Shown here: piece by piece, positions 6,090 to 10,563 of the stretch
Layout of the letters: every line of letters begins with the position of its first letter
Position numbering within the stretch: position 1 is the stretch's first letter
Origin: Bacillota bacterium
GTDB lineage: Bacteria; Bacillota; Bacilli; Lactobacillales; Streptococcaceae
Reading direction: 5' to 3'
NCBI GenBank assembly: GCA_021781855.1
Contig: JAJXWC010000071.1
Span: forward strand, 1-10,563
DNA: 10,563 nucleotides
The notes under the pieces: generated by a model
What the model was told of the DNA's origin: nothing
What the model saw: the letters and a program-made list of their open reading frames with translations, nothing else
The model's database searches: none
Program-made: the position numbers and the translations under genes

Positions 6090-6452
6090 TTATTTCCCCT
6101 CCAAAATCTCGCGCTGCATTTTTTTAGAAAATCCGCCTAAAATTAGCGCATGTGACTCGTCAATCAATTTTTTGAGCAGGTCATCGGAAAATTCATTCGC
6201 CAAATAAATACTGCTCCAGTGCGCCTTATTCATATAATAGCCTGGCACCACTGTGCCTGCGTAAAGTTCGCGCAATTCCTCGCTATGCTCTGGTTTTAGT
6301 TTCAAAGTCAAAATTTCCTTTCCGTCTTTATCGCCGCCGTGCATAGCGAACATCTTTCCACGTATGAGATAGCGATGAGCTCCCCATTCTTCCTGATAAT
6401 CCTTTTCTGTCGCTGCTTTTGAGCGCAGATGGTCGTCAATCCATTGTTTCAT
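6090..6452 (-). CDS. MmcQ/YjbR family protein
   Basis: 120 aa. The sequence follows the YjbR/MmcQ family (CyaY-like fold, putative DNA-binding): KMFAM (33-37), LTLKLKPEHSEELRE (48-62), the hallmark VPGYYMNKAHWSSI (69-82), and a C-terminal DDLLKKLIDESHALI (90-104). The N-terminus (RSKAATEKDYQEEWG) matches the usual 'pgt-xxyp...w' segment of the family. The length is typical. Biochemical function of the family is not settled; members often sit beside VOC, acetyltransferase or resistance genes, as here. AAAGGA precedes ATG 6452. The start overlaps the end of the small membrane protein gene by 17 nt and the stop is one base from VOC gene 1, so it is tightly coupled on both sides. Confidence 0.88.
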   Translation of the reverse strand: MKQWIDDHLRSKAATEKDYQEEWGAHRYLIRGKMFAMHGGDKDGKEILTLKLKPEHSEELRELYAGTVVPGYYMNKAHWSSIYLANEFSDDLLKKLIDESHALILGGFSKKMQREILEGK

Positions 6453-6672
6453 TTTGTTTTCCTTTCAGATTTTTGAGAATTTTTAATCGTCCTAGATTAA
6501 TCAAAACCACAAGAGCTCCAATGGTGACCGTCAGCCAACTTGCTACGCTCGTGTTTGTTGTCGGAAATAAAAACCAGACTGTCCCGAATCCCAGTGCAGC
6601 AGCACCGATGGTCACGCCTATTTTTAAGCTCATTCTGATGATGGTGAGTGATGACTCGCTCAACTCTCCCAT
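6436..6672 (-). CDS. Small membrane protein, two TM segments, possibly frameshifted at its 5' end
   Basis: 78 aa from ATG 6672. Two hydrophobic helices are clear (about 16-36, SLKIGVTIGAAALGFGTVWFL, and 43-60), followed by a basic, cytoplasmic-looking tail (GRLKILKNLKGKQNETMD). No family recognised. The start is doubtful. ATG 6672 has only a weak ribosome site, while a perfect AAGGAG with an 8-nt spacer sits before ATG 6713, which opens a 17-codon frame that ends at TGA 6662-6660. The two frames overlap by 13 nt and differ by -1. Either a short leader peptide is translationally coupled to the membrane protein, or a single-base change has split one gene of about 92 codons (6436-6713). The 3' end overlaps the MmcQ/YjbR gene. 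Confidence 0.6.
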   Translation of the reverse strand: MGELSESSLTIIRMSLKIGVTIGAAALGFGTVWFLFPTTNTSVASWLTVTIGALVVLINLGRLKILKNLKGKQNETMD

Positions 6673-6713
6673 GTACTTTCGATAAATTTACGAACGAATT
6701 GATTGATTTTCAT
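6660..6713 (-). CDS. 17-codon ORF with a strong ribosome site (leader peptide or broken gene start)
   Basis: Encodes MKINQFVRKFIESTWES. AAGGAG lies 8 nt before ATG 6713, the best ribosome site in this part of the operon, and directly abuts the left arm of the inverted-repeat element. The ORF ends inside the start of the 78-aa membrane protein gene in another frame. The peptide reads like an amphipathic N-terminus of a larger protein, so a frameshift is plausible; a genuine coupled leader peptide is the alternative. Confidence 0.45.
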   Translation of the reverse strand: MKINQFVRKFIESTWES

Positions 6714-6726
6714 TTTTTACGCTCCT

Positions 6727-6797
6727 TTAAGGGCGCCTCTAAAAACTCAGAAATTCTGAGTTTGAGCTAAATTAGCAGTCTTTAGAGGTACCCTTAA
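6727..6797. repeat. 71-bp inverted-repeat element inside the 3' end of VOC gene 2
   Basis: The outer arms 6727-6743 and 6781-6797 are 17 nt each and complementary except for two central positions (TTAAGGG-CG-CCTCTAAA against TTAAGGG-TA-CCTCTAAA read on the other strand). Between them lie two further palindromes: AAACTCAGAA-A-TTCTGAGTTT (6743-6763) and GCTAA-A-TTAGC (6766-6776). The whole folds as a three-way junction. It supplies the last 16 codons and the stop of VOC gene 2 and ends directly at the ribosome site of the next ORF. It could be a MITE-like repeat, an mRNA processing or stability element, or an intra-operon attenuator. Confidence 0.75.
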
Positions 6798-7253
6798 TAA
6801 TTTTTCGACTTCTTCTTCAGCGATACTCATGCGCACCGCGATATCAGAGACGGTCATGCCATTTTTGTGCATTCGCTTTGCAAGCAAGCTAAAGTTTTCC
6901 CCGACTTCGATGATGTGTCCGTCCAAATCGTAAAACTGTACCACCCGCTGTCCCCAATCCTGGACGCGCACACCACCATTGAGATAGCGGATTTCAGGAT
7001 AATGCGATAGTTTTTCCAAGAAAGCATCAAAATCGTCTTCTTCAAAGATAAGCGCCATATTATGACTTTCTTTCACAATCTTTGACTTTGGCTGTTTGAT
7101 GACCCATTGAAACTTTTCTTGCAAATGAAGCCCACCGTAAAATGAAATGTTTTCACCAAGATTTGACTCGACTTCCAAGCCAAATAATGCCTCGTAAAAT
7201 TTTTGTGAGCACTGGACGTCGGTTACAGCAAGATTTACACCATAATAGTTCAT
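6747..7253 (-). CDS. VOC fold protein 2 with HTH-like tail
   Basis: 168 aa, paralog of VOC protein 1. Same layout: MNYYGVNLAVTDVQCSQKFYEALFG at the start, RVVQFYDLDGHIIEVGENFSLLAKR (103-127) near the end, then the helical tail GMTVSDIAVRMSIAEEEVEKLL (132-153). Residues 153-168 (LRVPLKTANLAQTQNF) have no counterpart in VOC protein 1 and are encoded by the inverted-repeat element at 6727-6797, so the original stop was probably near codon 153. The frame is open to an ATG at 7265, but that one has no ribosome site; ATG 7253 has GGAG seven bases before it. It starts 19 nt after the stop of the glycosylase gene and is cotranscribed. Ligand and reaction are unknown; roles in glyoxalase-type detoxification or drug binding are family possibilities only. 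Confidence 0.87.
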   Translation of the reverse strand: MNYYGVNLAVTDVQCSQKFYEALFGLEVESNLGENISFYGGLHLQEKFQWVIKQPKSKIVKESHNMALIFEEDDFDAFLEKLSHYPEIRYLNGGVRVQDWGQRVVQFYDLDGHIIEVGENFSLLAKRMHKNGMTVSDIAVRMSIAEEEVEKLLRVPLKTANLAQTQNF

Positions 7254-7272
7254 TTTTTTCTCCATTTCTAAG

Positions 7273-8085
7273 TTATATTGCTTGACAACTTGGGCAGATA
7301 AAACTTGATGTGCTGCCTGTTTTTATGGAAATAATCAAGCTTTGACAGTTTGGACAAGGCTCATTTTCCTGATAGCCAATCAAAAAATCGTCCCAACCGC
7401 CCTTTTTCCCGAAGAAGTCCTTTTCATAAGAAAAACTACCTTTCTCCTGAGAATTTCTCAAAATCATATTGATACTCCCGTAAAGCTGCTCAATTTCTTG
7501 GGCTGACAGGTCTGAAATCTTGCGTTGAGGATGAACTTTCGCAGTAAACAAAATATCATGGAGATACATATTGCCGATTCCGCCGATATTTTTTTGATTA
7601 AGCAAAAAAGGCTTGATTTGTGTGCGTTTCCCACTCAATAATGCTTGGAAATACGCCAAACTAAAACGTTCATCAAAAGGGTCAATCGCAATATCTTTTG
7701 TATTTTTATCCATGTGCAGCGCTTTGTCAGAACAAAGCAAAAATTTACCGAACCACCAAAAACGCACAGTGTAGCCTGTTCCGTCTGTAAAAATCAGCTT
7801 CACCTGATATTTTTCAGGTAGATTTTCTTCATTTTCAAAGTAAAGTAAATCTGCACCCATGCCTAACGAAAGCAGAATATTTTCACCGTTTGACAGTTTG
7901 GTCAATATCCATTTTCCTTTGTGTTCAATTTTCAGGATTTGTGCGCCTATGATGCGTTTTTGAAAATCATTTGCTGAAACATTTGCGCATTTTTCTTGTA
8001 GAAGTTCGAGTGACTGCACTGTTTTGCCTTGCAAAGTCGTATTCATTTGTTTTGCATACTTTGTGATTTCTGGTAATTCTGCCAT
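7273..8085 (-). CDS. Fpg/Nei (MutM)-family DNA glycosylase-like protein lacking several catalytic residues
   Basis: 270 aa, the family's normal length. Family marks: N-terminal ELPEI (3-7), KGKWILTKL (56-64), LGMGADL (74-80), the H2TH segment NQKNIGGIGNMYLHDILF (163-180), and a zinc finger with Cys244, Cys247, Cys264 and Cys267. Key residues differ. The start is MAELPE, so the N-terminal nucleophile would be Ala instead of Pro. The RRFG intercalation loop reads WWFG (110-113). The conserved Arg of the zinc-finger loop (GRGTHYC) is missing (STSSFIC). It is therefore a diverged paralog, not the housekeeping Fpg that removes 8-oxoguanine. NEIL3 shows that a non-Pro N-terminal amine (Val) can still work, so activity is not excluded. 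GAGAGG precedes ATG 8085. First gene of the operon with the VOC and MmcQ/YjbR genes. Confidence 0.87.
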   Translation of the reverse strand: MAELPEITKYAKQMNTTLQGKTVQSLELLQEKCANVSANDFQKRIIGAQILKIEHKGKWILTKLSNGENILLSLGMGADLLYFENEENLPEKYQVKLIFTDGTGYTVRFWWFGKFLLCSDKALHMDKNTKDIAIDPFDERFSLAYFQALLSGKRTQIKPFLLNQKNIGGIGNMYLHDILFTAKVHPQRKISDLSAQEIEQLYGSINMILRNSQEKGSFSYEKDFFGKKGGWDDFLIGYQENEPCPNCQSLIISIKTGSTSSFICPSCQAI

Positions 8086-8132
8086 TTTTTACCTCTCTTT
8101 TTCTCATTTATTTATTATTTATATTTTATCAA

Positions 8133-8161
8133 ATTATAATTTTTATTCAAAATCATAACAA
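8133..8161 (-). promoter_or_regulatory. Promoter of the glycosylase-VOC operon
   Basis: Minus strand TTGTTA (8161-8156), 17 nt, TATAAT (8138-8133). The -10 is a perfect consensus. A second, extended -10 TGATAAAAT lies a little downstream (8131-8123). The -35 overlaps the T-run of the terminator at 8160-8188. Confidence 0.72.
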
Positions 8162-8188
8162 AAAAGTCCGTCTTCTTGACGAACTTTT
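8160..8188 (-). terminator. Terminator of the exonuclease-acetyltransferase operon
   Basis: Minus strand AAGTTCGTC (8186-8178) pairs with GACGGACTT (8172-8164, one G-U), 5-nt loop AAGAA, followed by T-run down to 8160. It lies about 30 nt past the acetyltransferase stop. Confidence 0.87.
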
Positions 8189-8218
8189 CAAAAATCTGAT
8201 CGAAAAATTAACATGTAA

Positions 8219-8665
8219 TTAGTCAAACCGCAGTAGCATCTCAACATGCTTAATTCCATCCTCAAAAAACGGCTCAGAATCCTCCACAAAACCGCATGAA
8301 GCGTAGAATTTCCGCAAATAATATTGCGCTTCAATCCGCAGTTCAGGCTCTTTCCAAATAAAATGCAAAATTTCAATTACTTTCATCAACATTTTCCGCG
8401 CCAAACCAGCTCCACGCGCACTTTCCCTCACAATAACGCGTCCAATCGCTGCTTCTTCATAAAATAAACCACGTGGTAAAAGTCGGCAATAAGCCAGAAT
8501 TTCCCCCTCGTCTTCCAACCAGAAATGCATGCTTTCCATATCTTTTCCGTCAATATCCTGATAAGCACAAGTCTGCTCAACTACAAAAACCTCTGAGCGC
8601 AGCTTCAAAATCTTGTAAAGCTCTGTTGTTGATAAGTCCTCAAAGGCCTTTAGATTCTGCTCCAT
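8219..8665 (-). CDS. GNAT acetyltransferase, ElaA-like
   Basis: 148 aa. The N-terminal LRSEVFVVEQTCAYQDIDGKD (22-42) is the hallmark of the ElaA group of GNAT proteins. The acetyl-CoA loop follows as IGRVIVRESARGAGLARKM (74-92), with the R-G-x-G/A motif. The C-terminal YYLRKFYASCGFVED (115-129) fits motif B. The substrate is not known for this group. A longer frame starts at 8695, but ATG 8665 has AGAGGA five bases before it, is one base past the exonuclease stop and gives the usual family length. Tight coupling with the exonuclease gene shows one operon; no functional link between the two is obvious. Cytoplasmic: no signal or membrane segment. Confidence 0.9.
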   Translation of the reverse strand: MEQNLKAFEDLSTTELYKILKLRSEVFVVEQTCAYQDIDGKDMESMHFWLEDEGEILAYCRLLPRGLFYEEAAIGRVIVRESARGAGLARKMLMKVIEILHFIWKEPELRIEAQYYLRKFYASCGFVEDSEPFFEDGIKHVEMLLRFD

Positions 8666-8666
8666 T

Positions 8667-9497
8667 TCAATCCTCTTTTTCCATTTCATCGACAAAATTG
8701 GCTTTTTGCATTTCCTTCAGAAAATCTGAGTGAATCCGCACTTTTTCTTCATTGTATAAGCTCACTCGTAAACTTGAGCCCATAGAGTATTCTTGCTCAA
8801 TCGAAATTCCCTTAATCTCAAATTTTTGCCAACGTGAAGCCGTTTCATGTCGATAATAAACTAAATTCTTTGTAATCGGTAATCCTAATTTCCGACGTAA
8901 ATTCTCCGTGATTTCTTCCGACATTCCGTCAAAATCGGCAAACAAATCAAGCTGTTTCTCATCAAATTGCACATTTTTGGGTTTTGGGTGCGCCAATTCT
9001 TGCAAGTGCTGATATAAAACACTTGTAATCAAGCAATCATTAAGTGCATCGTGACTCCGCAAATCAACCCCTAGCAAATCTTTCAAATATTCCAACTTAT
9101 AAGATTTTGCCTTCATCAATCGCTTTGCTTCACTTAATGTATCATAAATATGAAACTGCTCGGCATTACGGATATCGCAATCAACAATCGCCTGATAAAG
9201 AAAACTTACGTCAAACGGCGCATTGTGTGCCACTAGCAAATGTCCCGCAATGAAATCCAAAAAATCTGGCAAAACCTCCTGAATATACGGTTTTCCTAAC
9301 AAATCCCGCGGATAAATTCCTGTCAAATCGGAAATTGTTGTCGAAACATAAGAACGTTGTGGTTTGACCAATTGGTCAAATCTTCCAATTTCAACATCAT
9401 TTTCGTCAAATTTGACGGCTCCGATTTGAATAATTTCATTTTTCTGCGGTGATAAGCCTGTTGTTTCAAAATCAAAGACAACATATTTTTCTGACAT
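8667..9497 (-). CDS. DnaQ-like DEDDh 3'-5' exonuclease with C-terminal extension
   Basis: 276 aa. Residues 1-165 are a DEDDh exonuclease: Exo I FDFETTGL (Asp9, Glu11), Exo II HNAPFD (Asp96) and Exo III HDALND (His149, Asp154), giving all five metal and catalytic residues. It is of the type found in the DNA polymerase III epsilon proofreading subunit and RNase T-like proteins. Residues about 170-276 are an extension with no family I recognise; it contains DEKQLDLFADFD (179-190), which has the QLDLF shape of a beta-clamp binding peptide, so recruitment by the sliding clamp is possible. The frame is open to an ATG at 9551, but ATG 9497 follows AAAGGA with a 6-nt spacer and gives the usual MSEKYVVFDFETTGL start. 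It heads the operon with the acetyltransferase, behind a long structured leader. Confidence 0.9.
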   Translation of the reverse strand: MSEKYVVFDFETTGLSPQKNEIIQIGAVKFDENDVEIGRFDQLVKPQRSYVSTTISDLTGIYPRDLLGKPYIQEVLPDFLDFIAGHLLVAHNAPFDVSFLYQAIVDCDIRNAEQFHIYDTLSEAKRLMKAKSYKLEYLKDLLGVDLRSHDALNDCLITSVLYQHLQELAHPKPKNVQFDEKQLDLFADFDGMSEEITENLRRKLGLPITKNLVYYRHETASRWQKFEIKGISIEQEYSMGSSLRVSLYNEEKVRIHSDFLKEMQKANFVDEMEKED

Positions 9498-9700
9498 CTT
9501 TTTTCCTTTACATTCAAAAATTAACTTTATTTCAGCTAATGCGCTGTCCATTCATTCTATCGATGTGCTTCGTATTACGAAACACGAGAACTCTGCTCTC
9601 TTTGGCAGCAGCCTTACGCGAACAAGTTCGTTAGTCGCAATCACAAAGTGCTGAAGCACGAGATTGTACCCTAAGCTGAAACTCCCGCCGAATAAGTCTC
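9498..9700 (-). promoter_or_regulatory. Hairpin-rich 5' leader of the exonuclease operon
   Basis: About 200 nt separate the promoter from ATG 9497. Clear minus-strand hairpins are GUGC-UUCA-GCAC (9659-9648), CGAAC-UU-GUUCG (9630-9619) and GUGUUUCGU-AAU-ACGAAGCAC (about 9585-9565, 9 bp). No terminator-like U-run follows any of them and no known riboswitch or T-box sequence was recognised. It may control translation or mRNA stability, or contain a small RNA. Confidence 0.5.
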
Positions 9701-9706
9701 CGCTTC

Positions 9707-9715
9707 ATTATAACA
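9707..9715 (-). promoter_or_regulatory. Extended -10 promoter of the exonuclease operon
   Basis: Minus strand TGTTATAAT (9715-9707) is a perfect extended -10. There is no good -35 at 17 nt, since the terminator T-run of the upstream gene lies there; the TG extension may compensate. The predicted start is near 9700. Confidence 0.72.
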
Positions 9716-9716
9716 C

Positions 9717-9742
9717 AAAAAAGAGCCTTATCGGCTCAAAAA
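9717..9742 (-). terminator. Terminator of the antiporter gene
   Basis: Minus strand GAGCC (9737-9733), loop GATAA, GGCTC (9727-9723), then six T (9722-9717). It begins about 8 nt after the antiporter stop and runs directly into the next operon's -10 box. Confidence 0.85.
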
Positions 9743-9744
9743 TT

Positions 9745-10563
9745 TCACTTTGCGCTCTGCGCAATTTTAAACAAAATAAGGCTCGGTAAAGCTAACACAA
9801 GAAAAACACCGCCCACTAAAATAGGATAAAGCCAAGTTGGAATTCCAGTTTGCCCAGCCGCAGGGACAAAGGTCATCACAAACGCTGCAATACAAGCTAC
9901 AATGCCCATTCCCGCCATAAAATACAAAGCAGGCGCATGATAACCATCATTTCCCGTTTTTTTCTGCCGCCGTAAGCTAATACTTGCCAGAAACATCAAA
10001 ATATACATCATCACATAAAGCGCCACAGCCATGCCGATTAATAGTGAAAAAACCATGGACACACTCTTGGGAAAGAAAATATAAAGACTCGCCAGCACTG
10101 TTACAACAACACCCATAAGCAGCAGAATTCCAGCTTGAGCACCATTTTTATTTGTCTTTCGAAAATAAGCAGGCAAAGCACCGTCATTCGCCGCCATAAA
10201 TAATCCCCGCGAAGGCCCTGAAATCCAACTAATAATTGAGGCAATCGCTCCAAACACTATCGCCAGCGCAATAATATTGCCCATAAAGCCAAGATGAAAG
10301 GCATTAAACATTGTTTGAAAGGCAATTACCGCACCGTCTGACAAATTCACATTTTTCGGTAGAACCATTGCCAATATCAAGGTCGGAACAATGAAAATTA
10401 CAAGTGCCGAAACAAAAGCAATACCGACCACGCGCGTATAACGTTTCGAATTTTCCATTTGCTGCGCATGAACGGCATTAACTTCCATACCGGCAAACGC
10501 CAATACATTTTGCACCACTAATGCAATCGCAGCAAAATTCGCAAAGTTGGGTAAAAATGAACT
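9745..10563 (-). CDS. APC-superfamily amino acid antiporter, GadC (glutamate:GABA) type, C-terminal part
   Basis: The last 272 residues are present; the frame is open to the right edge, so the true start is outside the window, and GTG 10518 is internal. About seven hydrophobic helices are visible. The stretches FAGMEVNAVHAQQMENSKRY (23-42) and SWISGPSRGLFMAANDGALP (112-131) followed by KTNKNGAQ match the corresponding segments of GadC and related glutamate:GABA antiporters. The protein ends shortly after the last helix (SLILFKIAQSAK) and lacks the long C-terminal plug that closes E. coli GadC at neutral pH. It sits in the cytoplasmic membrane and exchanges amino acids. The exact substrates cannot be told, and no decarboxylase gene is in view to show which pair it serves. 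Confidence 0.88.
   Translation of the reverse strand, partial: SSFLPNFANFAAIALVVQNVLAFAGMEVNAVHAQQMENSKRYTRVVGIAFVSALVIFIVPTLILAMVLPKNVNLSDGAVIAFQTMFNAFHLGFMGNIIALAIVFGAIASIISWISGPSRGLFMAANDGALPAYFRKTNKNGAQAGILLLMGVVVTVLASLYIFFPKSVSMVFSLLIGMAVALYVMMYILMFLASISLRRQKKTGNDGYHAPALYFMAGMGIVACIAAFVMTFVPAAGQTGIPTWLYPILVGGVFLVLALPSLILFKIAQSAK

Noticed and set aside
6727..6797. Insertion sequence or transposon end
   Set aside because: No transposase gene or clear target-site duplication is visible; the 71-bp length allows only a MITE-like or REP-like element.
8666..8695. Longer acetyltransferase start at 8695
   Set aside because: It would overlap the exonuclease end and has no ribosome site, while ATG 8665 has AGAGGA and lies one base after the stop.
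9498..9551. Longer exonuclease start at 9551
   Set aside because: No ribosome site there; ATG 9497 has AAAGGA and begins directly at the conserved exonuclease strand.
9619..9630. CGAACAAGTTCG as an SOS/LexA-type operator for the exonuclease operon
   Set aside because: The half sites match CGAAC/GTTCG but the spacer is 2 nt and not 4, and it lies about 75 nt into the leader; a hairpin is the simpler reading.
9498..9700. T-box or known riboswitch in the exonuclease leader
   Set aside because: No T-box sequence (GGUGG-type) and no terminator/antiterminator pair were found.
10516..10518. GTG as the start of the antiporter gene
   Set aside because: The frame continues upstream to the window edge with family-like sequence, so this codon is internal to a truncated gene.

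Overview
The window looks like a low-GC Gram-positive chromosome of the Streptococcaceae, most likely a Lactococcus. The C-terminal LysM repeat at the left edge closely resembles the end of lactococcal autolysin AcmA. Strong AAGGAG-type ribosome sites, extended -10 promoters and a streptococcal-type ParC fit this. The AcmA tail differs at many positions from the L. lactis/cremoris protein as I remember it, so another Lactococcus species is likely; the species cannot be fixed from this window. Apart from the acmA tail, every gene I support lies on the minus strand, so transcription runs from the right edge to the left.

Layout from the left. (1) 1-264: the 3' end of an acmA-like autolysin gene (+) and a terminator that also works for the opposing gene. 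(2) 303-2566: a three-gene minus-strand cluster, in transcription order a 100-aa orphan, a 460-aa protein (class-3 lipase domain, LysM, helical C-terminal domain) and a 159-aa coiled-coil protein. The lipase-first, helices-last order with a coupled small helical protein recalls the 'reverse' type VII secretion substrates of the TslA kind. (3) 2567-2919: a gene-free stretch with a strong minus-strand terminator and a folded transcript, either a small RNA or a long parC 3' UTR. (4) 2920-5388: parC with its own promoter and a structured leader. (5) 5529-8138: an apparent five-gene operon running Fpg/Nei-like glycosylase, VOC protein 2, small membrane protein (possibly frameshifted), MmcQ/YjbR protein, VOC protein 1. 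It has a promoter and a terminator at its ends, and a 71-bp inverted-repeat element supplies the end of VOC gene 2. (6) 8160-9712: a DEDDh exonuclease and an ElaA-like acetyltransferase in one operon behind a roughly 200-nt hairpin-rich leader. (7) 9717-10563: the 3' part of a GadC-type amino acid antiporter gene cut by the right edge, with its terminator.

The most notable items are the TslA-like lipase cluster, the inverted-repeat element in the VOC gene 2 end and its half copy at 275-307, a near-identical 21-nt leader motif upstream of both the lipase gene and parC, the Fpg-like protein that lacks the N-terminal proline and other key residues, and the probable structured RNA after parC. No tRNA, rRNA, CRISPR array, transposase or phage gene was seen.
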